A DNA stretch of 64,000 bases. Origin: Athripsodes cinereus. Its lineage: Eukaryota; Arthropoda; Insecta; Trichoptera; Leptoceridae. Positions 46,600-57,109 of this stretch are shown piece after piece. The stretch covers positions 27,992,948 to 28,056,947 of the forward strand of contig OX388314.1 in the NCBI GenBank assembly GCA_947579605.1, given 5' to 3'. The notes below the pieces were generated by a model. That model was not told the DNA's origin. It did not search any database and saw only the letters and a list, made by a program, of their open reading frames with translations. A program made the position numbers and the translations under genes. Each line of letters begins with the position of its first letter. The first letter of the stretch is position 1.

Positions 46600-46860
46600 A
46601 TGTCAACTAACCAACCTAAGCCGATTCGTAAGCGTCGGAATACCTTTATTGTTTCTTTCTAAAAGGAGTTTCCATAGTCGGTTGGTATTGTGATACCTAA
46701 AATTCATAATAAGTAACTAATATTTTATGTCAACTTGCCAGCCTAAGCCGATTCGTAGCCAACGGAATATCTACCTTATTCTACTAAACTTAACTTTTTC
46801 TTACTAAAATGATTTTCCATTGTGTGTTGGTTGTGATAATATTCTTAATTAGCAAATAAT
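46600..46860. repeat. Two tandem diverged family E arms
   Basis: CCTAAGCCGATTCGTAAGCG at 46617 and CCTAAGCCGATTCGTAGCCA at 46742 each begin a segment of about 100 bp that ends TTGGT(A/T)(T/G)TGTGATA. Both parallel the right arm of the MITE at 36270-36399 in the same orientation, about 126 bp apart. Confidence 0.6.
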
Positions 46861-48644
46861 ATTTCATACGAAGACACATCATTAACCGACTTACAGAACT
46901 ATCTGCTTATTTATTTACTAAAGGACATACTTCGTTACGAAATTTTCTCACCTAAACTGTCTTCAACACCCACACAATATTATTCTCTTGTAACTAACTA
47001 ATTTTTATACCATTGTCGTAACCATTCATCTACTCGTACTTAACTTTACCAACTTCTATACTAATTAATTAGCTAACAACTCCTACATGAAGGACTTAGT
47101 AAGTAGTCGTATTGAATGAGTTTAGAATCAAAAGTGAACAAATCCATATTTTTTTTAAACTAAGTAAGTATACAGAAATATTTTCGTGTTGAGTTTTATA
47201 GAAAATGCATTTTTTTCAAGCATAGCATCCTAGGATGTCCAATTAGGGACGCTATGGACATATATTTTAAATTCATAAACGTTGAGTACCCTGTTAATAT
47301 TGCTTACCTTCTTGGACTGAACTCTCAACAAGCTGTTAATGATCTTATATTTGAATCCGTCCAGGAGAATATGATTCTGATATGAATGTTTTTCGTTTTT
47401 TCTTGTTTTTCTTTTTTTTTTCTTCGCCTAAAATATATATATGATGTTTTATATGAAAGATGAAAATATGGCCATAGCATCCAACGGGATGAGCCGCCAT
47501 AACAAAAAAAAATTAAATAGTCACATCTTATCAAGATAAACTGTTAAATACTCTCTCTTTATTTGTCAAAATTTTAAAATCCGCCAATAAAAGTTTATTA
47601 TCTTATACATAGATTAATGCCTTAATATTAGGTGATACCTTCTAAAAATATTGTACATACTTGGCACAAATGGGATGCCGTTATCTTATAAATAAATTGT
47701 AGAAAACACAGTACCTGTTTAGTTAACTTCCGAATGACTTCATTAACTTAGTTTACTAGTATTCGGAGACTCTCAACAACATCATAAAGTGATTAGAAAA
47801 AATTGAAATAAGATACAGAGACAAGCAGAAAATTTATAAAATTTGAACAAAATAATATTGGAAGAAGCCCGTGTTGATAAGAAAGCAATGATTTTATAAT
47901 AATTCATTGATAAAAAACTTTTGGGAAGTGATCCGCTGTGGACGGATTCAAATGTAAAGAATTTTAAGAAAAATAATAAATATCTACCTTTTCCGGCATC
48001 CACCTCATTGTAAAATGGGGAAACCACAGAAAAACCCTAATCACAGGAGAGCAAAAATGCTAGATTTAAATTTTTAATAGTACCTCAATGTGAATAAAAA
48101 GTTTTGAAAATTAAAACTCAACGAGCGTTAAGTTGTAAACATTCAAGCAACAACTCACTGACATTTCCCATATAAATAAATATATCCTCACAAAATGTTA
48201 GTTGTAAAAATAACATCGACAAACAACAACTAATTAGTTTTTGACACATTACTACAAATGGATTTGTCCAGTTTTGATACCAACTACGCGAATAATGATT
48301 AACTTTATTATCAAAGGAAAACATTAGCTAAACAAAGAAGAAGTAAAATACAAACAAATAATAATGAAAGGTAAATTATTTTTTCCAATAAACGTAACTT
48401 CTAATAAATATCAAACCTTAGACTGACTCAAAGTTTGGCGTCTTTCAAGTGAGCCGTTAAAGAGAAAATAATTCGTAAAAACACAACATCTCAAACTACT
48501 AATCCCTTCCCATCTCCTTCTCCCTACCCTATTTTTAGTGTCTAACTTCTATTTATTAAATATTTATGCTTCAATCACCTCTTTTATTATCATTATATTT
48601 ATATATTTATGTTTTAAGCTCCGTGGAGTCCCCGGGAATGAATA
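46861..48644. other. AT-rich, no gene seen
   Basis: Open frames on the minus strand at 47325, 47782 and 48118 have no recognisable motif and AT-driven composition. Confidence 0.35.
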
Positions 48645-48840
48645 GTTCTACCCCCCTTTTCTGTAAATTAAGAGTGTCCTGTGAAAACGTCTAAGACAAT
48701 TAACAACCGCAATCCAGCTTTGACGCACGCCACCCATTTTGCATGTTTTTTTTCCTGGCATGGAGAGGAAAATCTGCATTATTATAACATGCATTTAGTT
48801 CACTGACCTCCGACATGTTCGTAGTTATAAGTTTTTTGTT
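48645..48840 (+). repeat. Repeat family A copy (plus), diverged
   Basis: TAAGAGTGTCCTGTGAAAAC, CGCACGCCACCCATTTTGCA, TTTCCTGGCATGGAGAGGAA and TAACATGCATTTAGTTCACT. Confidence 0.65.
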
Positions 48841-48884
48841 GCTGTAGTTTTAGTAATTAGATTTTCTAGTTTTTTTTATTGGAA

Positions 48885-48955
48885 TAGATCGCACCTTTTT
48901 GATAATTTCACCCTCTGAATATTGATTTTATTCAATATGAACGTTTTTTTTCTAT
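48885..48955 (+). mobile_element. Diverged LINE tail, family T
   Basis: GGAATAGATCGCACCTTTTT, GATAATTTCACCCTCTGAAT and ATTGATTTTATTCAATATGA parallel the body of the T family. Confidence 0.45.
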
Positions 48956-49424
48956 AAAACTGTTAGTTATAAATGGTCAGTGAATAATTAAAGCAAAATA
49001 AATAATAATTATACATAAATTGTATTCTTCGAATAAACTAATTCCAGTTTCTTAAACTCTTAATTCTAACAAGAACTAGGGACAAGTCTTAATAAGAATA
49101 CTTCAATCTTATGTTATACCTACTCATATATTAGTGATGTTCATAAAATAATAAATTACATACATTTGACCATTTTTAAATGCAGATGAGAACATTTCAT
49201 ACAAATTTAAAGTGTATTGCTGTTGCCAGCCGATGTATGAATGATTTTTTTACATGAAACATGAAACTAAATATTAGTTGAAATATTCTCTTTTCCCAGA
49301 TAGTTCAGGAGTCGAACGACTCCTAGTTAACCGTTTGGACTAGTGACAGCTTGTAATTTTAAAACTCGTTAAAATTTTCGACCCTACCTAGTCAACGAGC
49401 ACCATAGAATGGTCTGTACTATAC
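48956..49424. other. AT-rich, no gene seen
   Basis: Nothing recognised; a GAGTCGAACGACTC palindrome near 49310. Confidence 0.3.
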
Positions 49425-49925
49425 ATTCAAGGAGACCCACCGACCACCCAGATAGCGCAGAAGTCTGGGGACTTCCATTTATCCGAATTCTCCACTACAC
49501 AAATTTTGTCCATACCGGAGGCGCCATAGTGGGCAGCCTGAGGGACTGGCCGGCTAAAAACCTCCATGTGTGGAATCTTTTGACTACGCTCCTTCGATTT
49601 CCCTCTAGCCGAGAAAAGCAAATACATTCACAATATAAAACTAACAATACATTTACAAAGGCATTCCCTAACCTAGGAAAACAAATCAATATCCAAAATA
49701 AAATAGAAATAAAAACAATAAATAAAAATTAAGAAAACAGAAAAAAAAATGAGCAGAGAGCCGAGTTGAGGTGTCCGGAAACTTCTTTTGGTATTCATGC
49801 CGGTGAACCCGAGGGTCGCCGGTGCCTGAGTCTTCGTAGACACGCTTCCCTCCCCAAGGGACATCCCTCCCTGACCTAAAACTCTTCCCCAAGGGAGACA
49901 GTACTATAGTCAGTCTCGACACTAA
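49425..49925 (-). mobile_element. R1-like LINE 3' region (minus), middle copy
   Basis: Parallels 62470-62935: CAGAAGTCTGGGGACTTCCA, TTTATCCG, GGGCAGCCTGAGGGACTGGC, CGGCTAAA, an A-run before ATGAG, AGGTGTCC, GAGGGTCGCCGGTGCCTGAG and CCAAGGGACATCCCTCCC. Minus frames share VLSPL and a GRDVP word with the copy at 62.8 kb. It is the 3' part of the element whose reverse transcriptase C terminus survives at 63000-63175. Confidence 0.6.
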
Positions 49926-51019
49926 AGAAACGGCAATCTACAAGAAAAATTAACAAGAGTAGTGAGAAAGCTTTCTTCAGTTTCTATCTGTCGCCAGTTC
50001 GTCAAGTTTCGACGAATGTGGATGGAAAGCATTGATGCTGTATGTTGTATACACCAAAACACGAAAATCATAAGAAAGTACCATAAAGTCAATTGTTAGG
50101 TATAAACATTGACATGTAATATCATTCCAACGTTCCAATAAATTGGTGAATTGGTAAACGTTCTCCATGGACACCGAATGCTTAAGCTAGCCTAGAGTCA
50201 ATTCGTAAGAGTTGGGTTGCCTTTGCCACTTCTTCCGATTACATTGTGTAAACGTGATTCTTTCAAGATGTCTGATTGAGCAAAAGAACTCAGTTTCAGT
50301 TAGCGTTGTAGTCATTATATCAATAGAAAAGAAATAAGATTAAATTCAATGAAGAAGAATGTTTACAAGATATTAAGTACAAAAATTCACGATTGCAAAT
50401 CGTAATCTGCGCGACCATTTGTCACATCACTATTGTTATACGTACATACATAGTAGAAGATATTATAAATTTAGTTTAGATTCTTGAAAACTTCCGGGAA
50501 GGTGTGTAGAGCTGTTTTACCTGCTTTATAGCAGTAGCTGAAAGTATAGTGATAGTAATAATAGTAGGTATAGCCTTATACCTTCCCTTATACTTATTTA
50601 CCTGCCCACCTGAAAATTATAGACTCAACTCTCTCTCTCTGTTCTGTCCTTAACTTTAATTATCAAGTACGCCTAAGAAGTAGGTATGTAGTTGTAGGAT
50701 TCAAAGGGGTGAGCAGAAAATGTTTTGAAAATAATATGACTGATTAGCTTAAATAAATGAATTAAAAAACTTTATTCTTTTTAAAAAAGAAAAACGCATG
50801 TATTAAAAAGTATAAAGTTTTTTTATTTCATTCAATATAGATACACAAAAAGTAATGGAATATATTGAGAATATAAGCTTAAATAAGTTTTTAAATGCCT
50901 AAATGAAAAAAAAAGTATTGAAAATAAAGTCTTACAGATTTTCATGAATACATTAATTGAAATTAGATATTTTTTTGGACAAATTTAAGATTGTTATAAT
51001 TTGAAAGATCTGTTTCTTG
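49926..51019. other. No gene; family E-like arm at 50163-50290
   Basis: 50163-50285 (TCTCCATGGACACC, GCCTAGAGTCAATTCGTAAG, CCTTTGCCACTTCTTCCGAT, TGTCTGATTG) pairs with 14983-15130. The rest is AT-rich. Confidence 0.4.
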
Positions 51020-51112
51020 GCGCACCCGGCAAAGTATTGGTCTCTCACTCTTCTTCTTAAGTTTTCGAGTGTCCTGTAAAAGGAAGCTTTTCAGCAAAAT
51101 GAAGACATTTTT

Positions 51113-51230
51113 TTAAATAAATAATAAATACTTTATTCAATCAATATCAATGTACAAACGTTGAAACAATATATCACCAATTAGCTTCAATTAAGTTGCA
51201 GCAGCCTCACTAGGTTGCCCTGTATCGAAC
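51113..51230 (-). mobile_element. LINE 3' terminus inserted in family A (minus)
   Basis: The minus strand reads GGGCAACCTAGTGAGGCTGC, TGCAACTTAATTGAAGC, GTTTCAACGTTTGTACATTG and TTGAATAAAGTATTTATTAT, a polyadenylation signal plus (TTTA)n-like tail. It is bounded by the (GAAT)n tract on the other side. Confidence 0.5.
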
Positions 51231-51324
51231 GAATGAACGAATGAATGAATGAATGAATGAATGAATGAATGAATGAATGAATGAATGAATGAATGAATGA
51301 ATGAATGAATGAATGAATGAATAA
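51226..51324. repeat. (GAAT)n microsatellite, about 95 bp
   Basis: More than twenty GAAT/TGAA tetranucleotide units, with two GAAC variants at the left edge. Confidence 0.95.
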
Positions 51325-51616
51325 AAATGTTAAATTAAATTTACATGTTAAATTTAGCAGTGATGAGGTTTGCCGCCCATCCTGAATGTCTAAATATTTT
51401 TGTTGGCACAGAGAAGACGGCTTGCATGTTTATTACATGCAGCTGGTCTGCTGGCTACCCCACTTGTGGGATATGCAGTGATGGTGTAGTAATAGAATAG
51501 TTGTAGTAGTACCTTTATCCTTTGACGTGGTAGGATCGTAGATGCCAACACTGGCATAGTTGTATTAGCATAGAGAGAGTCCAAATATTAAAAAAAAAAA
51601 AAAATCTTCACCTAAA

Positions 51617-51674
51617 CGGATAAATAGGAGTTCTTGGACTCCTGAAATATCCGAGAAATAAAGATATTTCAACA
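51617..51674. repeat. Short dispersed repeat, pair of 56680-56732
   Basis: AATAGGAGTTCTTGGACTCC followed by AATATCC...GA and ATTTCAACA. It contains the hairpin GGAGT...ACTCC. The second copy lies next to the 91 bp tandem array. Confidence 0.6.
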
Positions 51675-51683
51675 TAGTACCTT

Positions 51684-51900
51684 TACCATTACTTCACCAT
51701 TATGGCATATTCCACAACTGTGGTAGCCAGCAGAACGGCTGCATGCAAAAAAACATGCAGGCTGTCTTCTCTGCGCCGATAAAAAATTAAAAAATTCAGG
51801 ACAGGTGGCAAACCTTATCGTTGAATTTGAGATGTAAAATGTCATTATTTTTGCGAGCACCTGCTTTTTACAGGAAACTCGAAAACTTACAAACTAAACG
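51684..51900 (-). repeat. Repeat family A, near full length (minus)
   Basis: TTCACCATTATGGCATATTC, GTAGCCAGCAGAACGGCTGC, GACAGGTGGCAAACCTTATC, ACCTGCTTTTTACAGGAAAC and TCGAAAACTTACAAACTAAA. It faces the split copy at 51020-51505 head to head. Confidence 0.8.
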
Positions 51901-52374
51901 AAAAGGTGGCTTTATTAGTGCGACGATATTGAAGAGATTGATCTTTGCCCTACGCTCCTTGCATGACCGTTAAAGAGTAAATGGATTGGATTATTTAACA
52001 AAATATAAGTACAACGAAGGGTTTATTATATTTGCTAAGTAAGTATGTATATACATACTATACGTAGTAAGATAGTTATTGATTTTATGCAAAGCGTTGT
52101 AAATCTCATTAGGACGTTTTAATTAAACAAACTGGGGAAATTATTGGGGAACTTATCGGCAGAACTTTGTCCATAAACTTGTTGGTGAAATACCTAATGA
52201 TGATGATGATGATGATAATTTCATAATAATAATAGGTACATACATACCTTATTTGGTAACTGGAACAGGTAGGAATAACTATAATGTAGAATACAAATCA
52301 TCGATTGATACTTTTTGGGGAATATTGTAGATATAAAGATTGTTTTAATTCTCCATAAATATGCATACCATCAA
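51901..52374. other. AT-rich, (GAT)n at 52199-52216
   Basis: A short (ATG)n/(GAT)n run; otherwise nothing recognised. Confidence 0.35.
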
Positions 52375-52645
52375 GCCACTTCCCTCGCGGAGTAGTCAGA
52401 AAGGATCGAACGCCACTTCCTTCTATCCTTGCATACATCTTTCGCTTCCGTCACTGTCTCCTGTTCAATGTGTTCAACGTGTGACCCTCCTGTAGGATTT
52501 GATTTAAATGATCTTGCCATTTGATCCTCGGACGTCCACGTCTCCGAGCACCATTAGTCTCAGACAAATATATTATCTTCTTGGTTATTCTGTCCTCATT
52601 CATTCTTTCCACATGCCCAAACCATAGTAACTTACTTACATTCAT
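52375..52645 (-). mobile_element. LINE fragment RT-f, uninterrupted copy (minus)
   Basis: Minus frames read SKLLWFGHVERMNEDRITKK, NGARRRGRPRIKWQDHLNQI, then after a frameshift TVTEAKDVCKDRRKWRSILS and DYSAREVA. It is the C-terminal tail of an RTE-type reverse transcriptase ('WFGHVERMxxDRxTKK', 'RGRPRxxW', 'CKDRxxWR'). It provides the empty site for the MITE at 59142-59351. Confidence 0.85.
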
Positions 52646-52784
52646 CCTATAACATCAACTTTCATTCCACATTCCTCTCGTAGGTATTGCACTGTTACGC
52701 ACAATATTGGATCATTTATATATTACCTATTAAATACTCTGCGCGTAGAAATCAGTTTATTTTGTCAACCTCGACAGAGAATAG

Positions 52785-52935
52785 GTGGGTTAGTTGGAAG
52801 ATATCACGCTTCTGCAGTAAACTCGCACATTGCACAAATTATGTGTTCAGTAGTAATGTATAGTCATGTTTTCTTTTTATGCTATTGTATACTATTTTTG
52901 TGCAATAAAGATTTTTATTATTATTATCAAAATTT
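52785..52935 (+). mobile_element. Diverged LINE 3' end, T-like, with (ATT)n tail
   Basis: GTGGGTTAGTTGGAAGATAT, CACGCTTCTGCAGTAAACTC and TTGTGCAATAAAGATTTTTA, then (TTA)n. This is a polyadenylation signal and a microsatellite tail. Confidence 0.55.
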
Positions 52936-53004
52936 CACAAACTGTTACTCAGGATTTTCTACCCGAAATCCCACGGACACATGTGCCAAGTTTAATCTGT
53001 TTCT

Positions 53005-53190
53005 GGGTCAGTGTCACCCATTTCTGTATCAGTTCGTCAATTTATCTGTGTCATTAGAAATAAATTTAACCCGTTTCTGTGCCAGTTCGTTAAGTTTCAC
53101 CAGTTTTGTCAGTTTGTTAAGTTTCACCCGTTTTGTCAGTTCGTTAAGTATCACCTGTTTTGTCAGTTCGTTAAGTTTCGTCTATTTGTA
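53005..53190. repeat. 27 bp minisatellite, about four clear units
   Basis: GTTCGTTAAGTTTCACC(A/C)G followed by TTTTGTCA repeats at 53095, 53122, 53149 and 53176; degenerate units precede it from about 53005. The unit is a multiple of three, so it yields a repetitive Ser-Phe-Val open frame that is not evidence of a protein. Confidence 0.85.
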
Positions 53191-53244
53191 AAAAAATATT
53201 ATTATTATTTCTCACTCGTTTCAGTAACATTTCTATAATTCTAA

Positions 53245-53365
53245 AAGAACACGGACGTGGCTTTAGCACGTAGATCAAATTCTCAAAGACAATCGCGTGT
53301 TGTGTACGAGAATCGGTGTACGTGTAAGAGATTTGTATGAATGTGGAGAAAGCGAAAGGAGTATT
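53245..53365 (+). mobile_element. LINE fragment RT-c, left part, split by the Jockey element
   Basis: ACACGGACGTGGCTTTAGCA, AGATCAAATTCTCAAAGACA, ATCGCGTGTTG and TTTGTATGAATGTGGAGAAA match 27940-28070. The natural continuation (VCKKRFIWHS, a 'VCKDRxxW' tail) appears at 56544-56600, beyond the Jockey element. Confidence 0.7.
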
Positions 53366-54037
53366 TATTTATTTATTTCAATTTTACAGGATACATACAG
53401 TTGATACAAAAAATACAATGGTCTATAACATATTTAGCAATAAGCAAACCAGTGAAGATCCCTATATTACCCTTATGTGCTCTACAAAACATACATAACC
53501 AAACACAGCAGATAAATCAACAAACAACAATTACAATAGAATAGAGTAAATTATGTAAAGAAAATTAATAGAATATTGCTCACAAAGCAATAATCGTAGG
53601 ATTAAACAATAAAAAATAAGCAATAAAAACAATACAATGAGTCATGAAAAATAAAATTAAAAATATAAAAATATCATATAAAATCTCTCAAAATTTAAAA
53701 TTCAAAATTTAAAATTTAACATCATTTAAAATTCAATATTAAAATTTGTCATAAGCAAATAGGAATAATAATTATCCAACACATGCAAGAAATAATTACC
53801 ACCTATAAAACAAAACATGCAATACCACATAGAACAAATACTAAACATAAAAAGGATTGATTTAAACAATACACGACATTAAGGGCAACCGAAACACAAC
53901 GAACAAAATAGCAATAAAAAAATTAAAAAAAAAAAAAAATGAGAAAATAGAAATCGGAAATTTACAAACAAAAGAACAAACAAAAGACCATACAGCAGGT
54001 CACCGTCATCCCTCAAACAAATTTAACACCATCAACT

Positions 54038-54472
54038 CTAATTAGGTGGAAGCGGAATCAATGAGGTCCTCAACGCATCGGACACAGACAATTTAAAACC
54101 TCTCAAACCCATGGCATACACATCAAGACCCTGGAAAAATGAGTCATAGACAGAGCAAGCTCGCTTCAAGAAAGAATTCTGAACATAGTTTGTAGAGCTT
54201 ATAGGGAGTCGAAACAAACGTTGTGAACGAACAACACGCGTTGGACAGTTGAATGATATTTCACCCAATAGTCTCGCAGAATCAACCATGCCATTCAGGA
54301 TTTTAAATAAAAACACCATGTCAATCTCGGTTCTTCTGTTCTCGAGTGTTGGGATGCGATGGTAGTGAACAGCAGCTTTATAATCATCAAAATGTACCCC
54401 GGACAGATAATTTAAACGCTTTATGAACTTACGCTGTATGTTCTCAATTCGTTCAATACTAGTTCGCTGCAC
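54038..54472 (-). pseudogene. C-terminal tail of the same Jockey-like ORF2, cut off by an insertion
   Basis: A minus frame reads VQRTSIERIENIQRKFIKRL, then NYLSGVHFDDYKAAVHYHRI, PTLENRRTEIDMVFLFKILN and NPTRV-type CPTRVVRSQRLFRLP, ending in the natural stop at 54038. The 'RIExIQRKFxxxL' block is the standard continuation of the Jockey/CR1 reverse transcriptase after 'LExxSVIWSPQY', which ends the upstream piece. Same frame relation is restored if the 97 bp insert and one duplicate are ignored. Confidence 0.88.
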
Positions 54473-54477
54473 CTTGA

Positions 54478-56478
54478 TTATATAATTGTACTGATGGTTT
54501 TTTTTTTTCTATGATTTTTGTGTAATATATTGTATAAATGTTGAATAAATACTTTTGAATTGAATTGAATTGAATTGAATTGAATATACGTAATGTACTG
54601 TGGACTCCAAATAACAGAACAAAACTCCAACTGGCTTCTGACAAATGCATAGTACAGGATTCGGAGAGTAAATGCGGATTTAAATGGTTTACCCACTCTC
54701 GACACAAAACCGAGCATCCTGTATGCCTTATCAGCTATATACTCGACATGAGTGCGAAAAAGCAGTTTCTCATCCACTATCACTCCCAAATCCCGAACCT
54801 CATCCTTTCTATGTATCGCCTGCCGGTCAATATGATACTCGAACGAAATTCGGTGAGGCTTCCTTGTGAATGATTTAGCGCAACACTTAGATATGTTCAA
54901 GTATAATTGATTTGTCTTACAATATTCCGAAAGACGTAATAAGTCTGCCTGCAAAAGCTCGCAGTCCTCGGAACTGTTAATTCTTCTATAAATTTTTGTA
55001 TCATCTGCAAACAAGAGAAAATCCGAGTTACGGAAACAAGAACCTATGTCGTTGATATACAATATGAAAAGCAATGGCCCAAGATGGGAACCCTGTGGTA
55101 TACCGGATGTACAATTAACAAATCGAGAAACAGCTCCACAAATTGCAACAGCCTGAGAACGACGATCCACGTAAGATGAGAGCCATCTAAGCAAATCGCC
55201 ATGAATGCCATATGCCTTCAGCTTATGTATCAAAATTCTGTGATTAATCTTATCGAACGCCTTTGCATAGTCTGTGTAAACCGCGTCAACTTGCGCTCTC
55301 CGATCCATGGTATTCAATACAAAGTTCGTAAATTCCAACAAATTCGACTCCACAGACCTTTCCGCCACAAAACCATGCTGATTAGGAATGATAAAAGACC
55401 GCACAGCAGGTCCCAGTTGACTCATAACAATTTTTTCCATCAGTTTACTCATCACAGATAACTTGGATATGGGTCTATAATTCGATGCGCTATGCTTATC
55501 CCCGGATTTGTGTATCGGAGTAATATACGATTTTTTCCACTCATCCGGGAATACTCCGGCCCTGAATGATTTTCCATAAAGCAACGACAATGGCACCGAC
55601 AACTCCTCACCGCAGCGGACCACTAATTCAGGCGGTATCCCATCCGGACCAGCACTCCCTCCCACATCAATACCACGAATGCAATCATACACAAGAGAAG
55701 CAGTAAACTCAATATTACCGACATCCAATTCGGCTCCACAATGCACATCCGGTAAGTCGACCTCAGCATCCACAAACACCGACTGGAAATAATCCCCAAA
55801 CAGATTCGCTATAGAGTCCGCGTCCGAACCCACCCTTCCCCCATAATAGACTGTACTCGGTATCGGAGGAGTCATTTTCTTCGCTTTAACGTATGACCAA
55901 AATTTTCTGGGATCAACTCTGATCATTTTCTCCGCATTCGCTACGAATTCCAGGTAACAAGTCTTAGCAATTTGCTTTTGGCGGGCTCTAAGCAAGGAAA
56001 ACGCAGAGTAATCAGACATATCTCCCGTTGCCTTCCATCGCTTATGATATTTAAGTTTTTCTCTAATTATCTTTTTCAGTGACTGAGTGTACCACAATGG
56101 ATATCTTGCTGTACACAAACGCTTAACAGGGACATGCTCCTCAATTAACCCATTTAAGATAGAATAAAAGTAAGACACGGCCTCCGGGATACACAGCTCT
56201 CTCAACTCACTCACCCAATCATGACCAGCTAAGGCTTTCTTTATTGCGTCATAGTTAGCTCTACTAAATACATACACCGACCCAGTCCGGGATGGAGCTC
56301 TCAGTTCATCAGCCAACTCAATTGACGCCACTAAGGACCTATGGTGGACATCCTCAGGCGTCAGAAGGTCAGTGCAAGCAGAGACAACACAAGACTCGAC
56401 GTTAGAAATAACAAGATCAAGAATTCTAATATTGATATTGGCGTGAGAATTGTACTGCCTCAGACCGCAATAAGACAT
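54478..56478 (-). pseudogene. Jockey-like ORF2: endonuclease remnant plus reverse transcriptase, C terminus displaced
   Basis: An open frame of 666 codons from the first Met; it stays open upstream to about 56541 (the CNPTEFIDVSA stretch), so the Met is not a true start. Residues 1-60 are the end of the endonuclease (DLVISN, then HHRSL at 45-49). The reverse transcriptase follows: SAGPDGIPPE (275-284), YITPIHKSGD (318-327), NQHGFVAERS (366-375), motif A YTDYAKAFD (401-409), motif B GIPQGSHLGP (459-468), catalytic FADD (490-493). From residue 629 the frame runs into foreign DNA (IQFNSIQFNS) and stops. The remaining C terminus lies at 54038-54472. The enzyme would reverse-transcribe element RNA at the nick; this copy cannot be autonomous. 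Confidence 0.92.
54494..54590 (+). mobile_element. 97 bp retroposon 3' end with (GAATT)n tail, nested in Jockey ORF2
   Basis: The plus strand runs from ATGG and a T-run through TGTTGAATAAATACTTTTGA (polyadenylation signal) into about five GAATT units. It is flanked by TAATTGTACTG (54483-54493) and TAATGTACTG (54591-54600), which match at 10 of 11 positions with one missing base. Orientation is opposite to the host. It is an extremely truncated LINE- or SINE-type insertion. Confidence 0.75.
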
Positions 56479-56543
56479 AAAATCTATTAGTGCACAGGCG
56501 GAAACATCAATAAACTCAGTTGGGTTGCAAAAATTAGTGTATT

Positions 56544-56600
56544 AATGTATGTAAAAAAAGATTTATATGGCATTCCTTCCTCTCTACTTAATACATTTGA
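56544..56600 (+). mobile_element. LINE fragment RT-c, right part, beyond the Jockey element
   Basis: GTATGTAAAAAAAGATTTAT followed by ATGGCATTCC encodes VCKKRFIWHS, the standard 'VCKDRxxWR' tail that should follow the sequence ending at 53365. Confidence 0.55.
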
Positions 56601-56679
56601 GATACAGAGTGAGATTATAGAATTCGTAAAACATTGTTATCAATTTGTAGGTGTATGGTTAAATCAAAATACGAATAAA

Positions 56680-56732
56680 TAGGAGTTCTTGGACTCCTAT
56701 TATATCCAGGAAAAGAGGTTATTTCAACAATA
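56680..56732. repeat. Short dispersed repeat, pair of 51617-51674
   Basis: AATAGGAGTTCTTGGACTCC, a TATATCC word, GGAAAAGAGGTTATTTCAAC. It lies directly before the tandem array. Confidence 0.6.
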
Positions 56733-56745
56733 AATAAATTAGCAA

Positions 56746-57109
56746 TTTATCGATACATTTTTACAATATTAACCATTGTATGAGATTATATAATATGTAA
56801 ATATTAGTCATGAAACCACCATATAAGGCTTAGAAATTTATCGATGCATTTTTACAATATTAACCATTGTATGAGATTATATAATATGTAAATATTAGTC
56901 ATGAAACTACCATATAAGGCTTAGAAATTTATCGATGCATTTTTACAATATTAACCATTGTATGAGATTATATAATATGTAAATATTAGTCATGAAACTA
57001 CCATATAAGGCTTAGAAATTTATCGATGCATTTTTACAATATTAACCATTGTATGAGATTATATAATATGTAAATATTAGTCATGAAACTACCATATAAG
57101 GCTTAGAAA
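56746..57109. repeat. Tandem array: four units of 91 bp
   Basis: Unit landmarks recur every 91 bases: CGATACATTTTTACAATATT at 56751, then CGATGCATTTTTACAATATT at 56842, 56933 and 57024. Each unit also has ACCATTGTATGAGATTATAT, AAATATTAGTCATGAAAC and ACCATATAAGGCTTAGAA. The units are almost identical; the first differs at three or so positions. The array runs straight into the foldback element, whose outer edge carries the same ACCATATAAGGCTTAGAA word. Confidence 0.95.

Larger units (their letters stand above)
51020..51505 (+). repeat. Repeat family A copy split by an insertion
   Basis: The first part is 51025-51110 (CTCACTCTTCTTCTTAAGTT, TTCGAGTGTCCTGTAAAAGG); the second is 51357-51505 (GTGATGAGGTTTGCCGCCCA, GCAGCTGGTCTGCTGGCTAC, CACTTGTGGGATATGCAGTG, TAGTAATAGAATAGTTGTAG). 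The gap holds a minus-strand LINE tail and a GAAT microsatellite. Confidence 0.75.
53366..56538 (-). mobile_element. Jockey-like non-LTR retrotransposon, 5'-truncated, 3.17 kb
   Basis: On the minus strand from 56538: end of the endonuclease domain, complete reverse transcriptase, C-terminal tail, about 670 bp of 3' untranslated sequence and a (TAAA)n-type tail at 53366-53378. GTATT at 53361-53365 and 56539-56543 is a likely target-site duplication, and the LINE RT-c sequence continues on both sides. ORF1 and most of the endonuclease are missing. The 3' end is repeated at 17630-17930. Nested within it is a 97 bp insertion at 54494-54590. Confidence 0.9.

Noticed and set aside
54580..55461. Plus-strand frames across the Jockey element
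   Set aside because: Antisense shadows of the reverse transcriptase frame.
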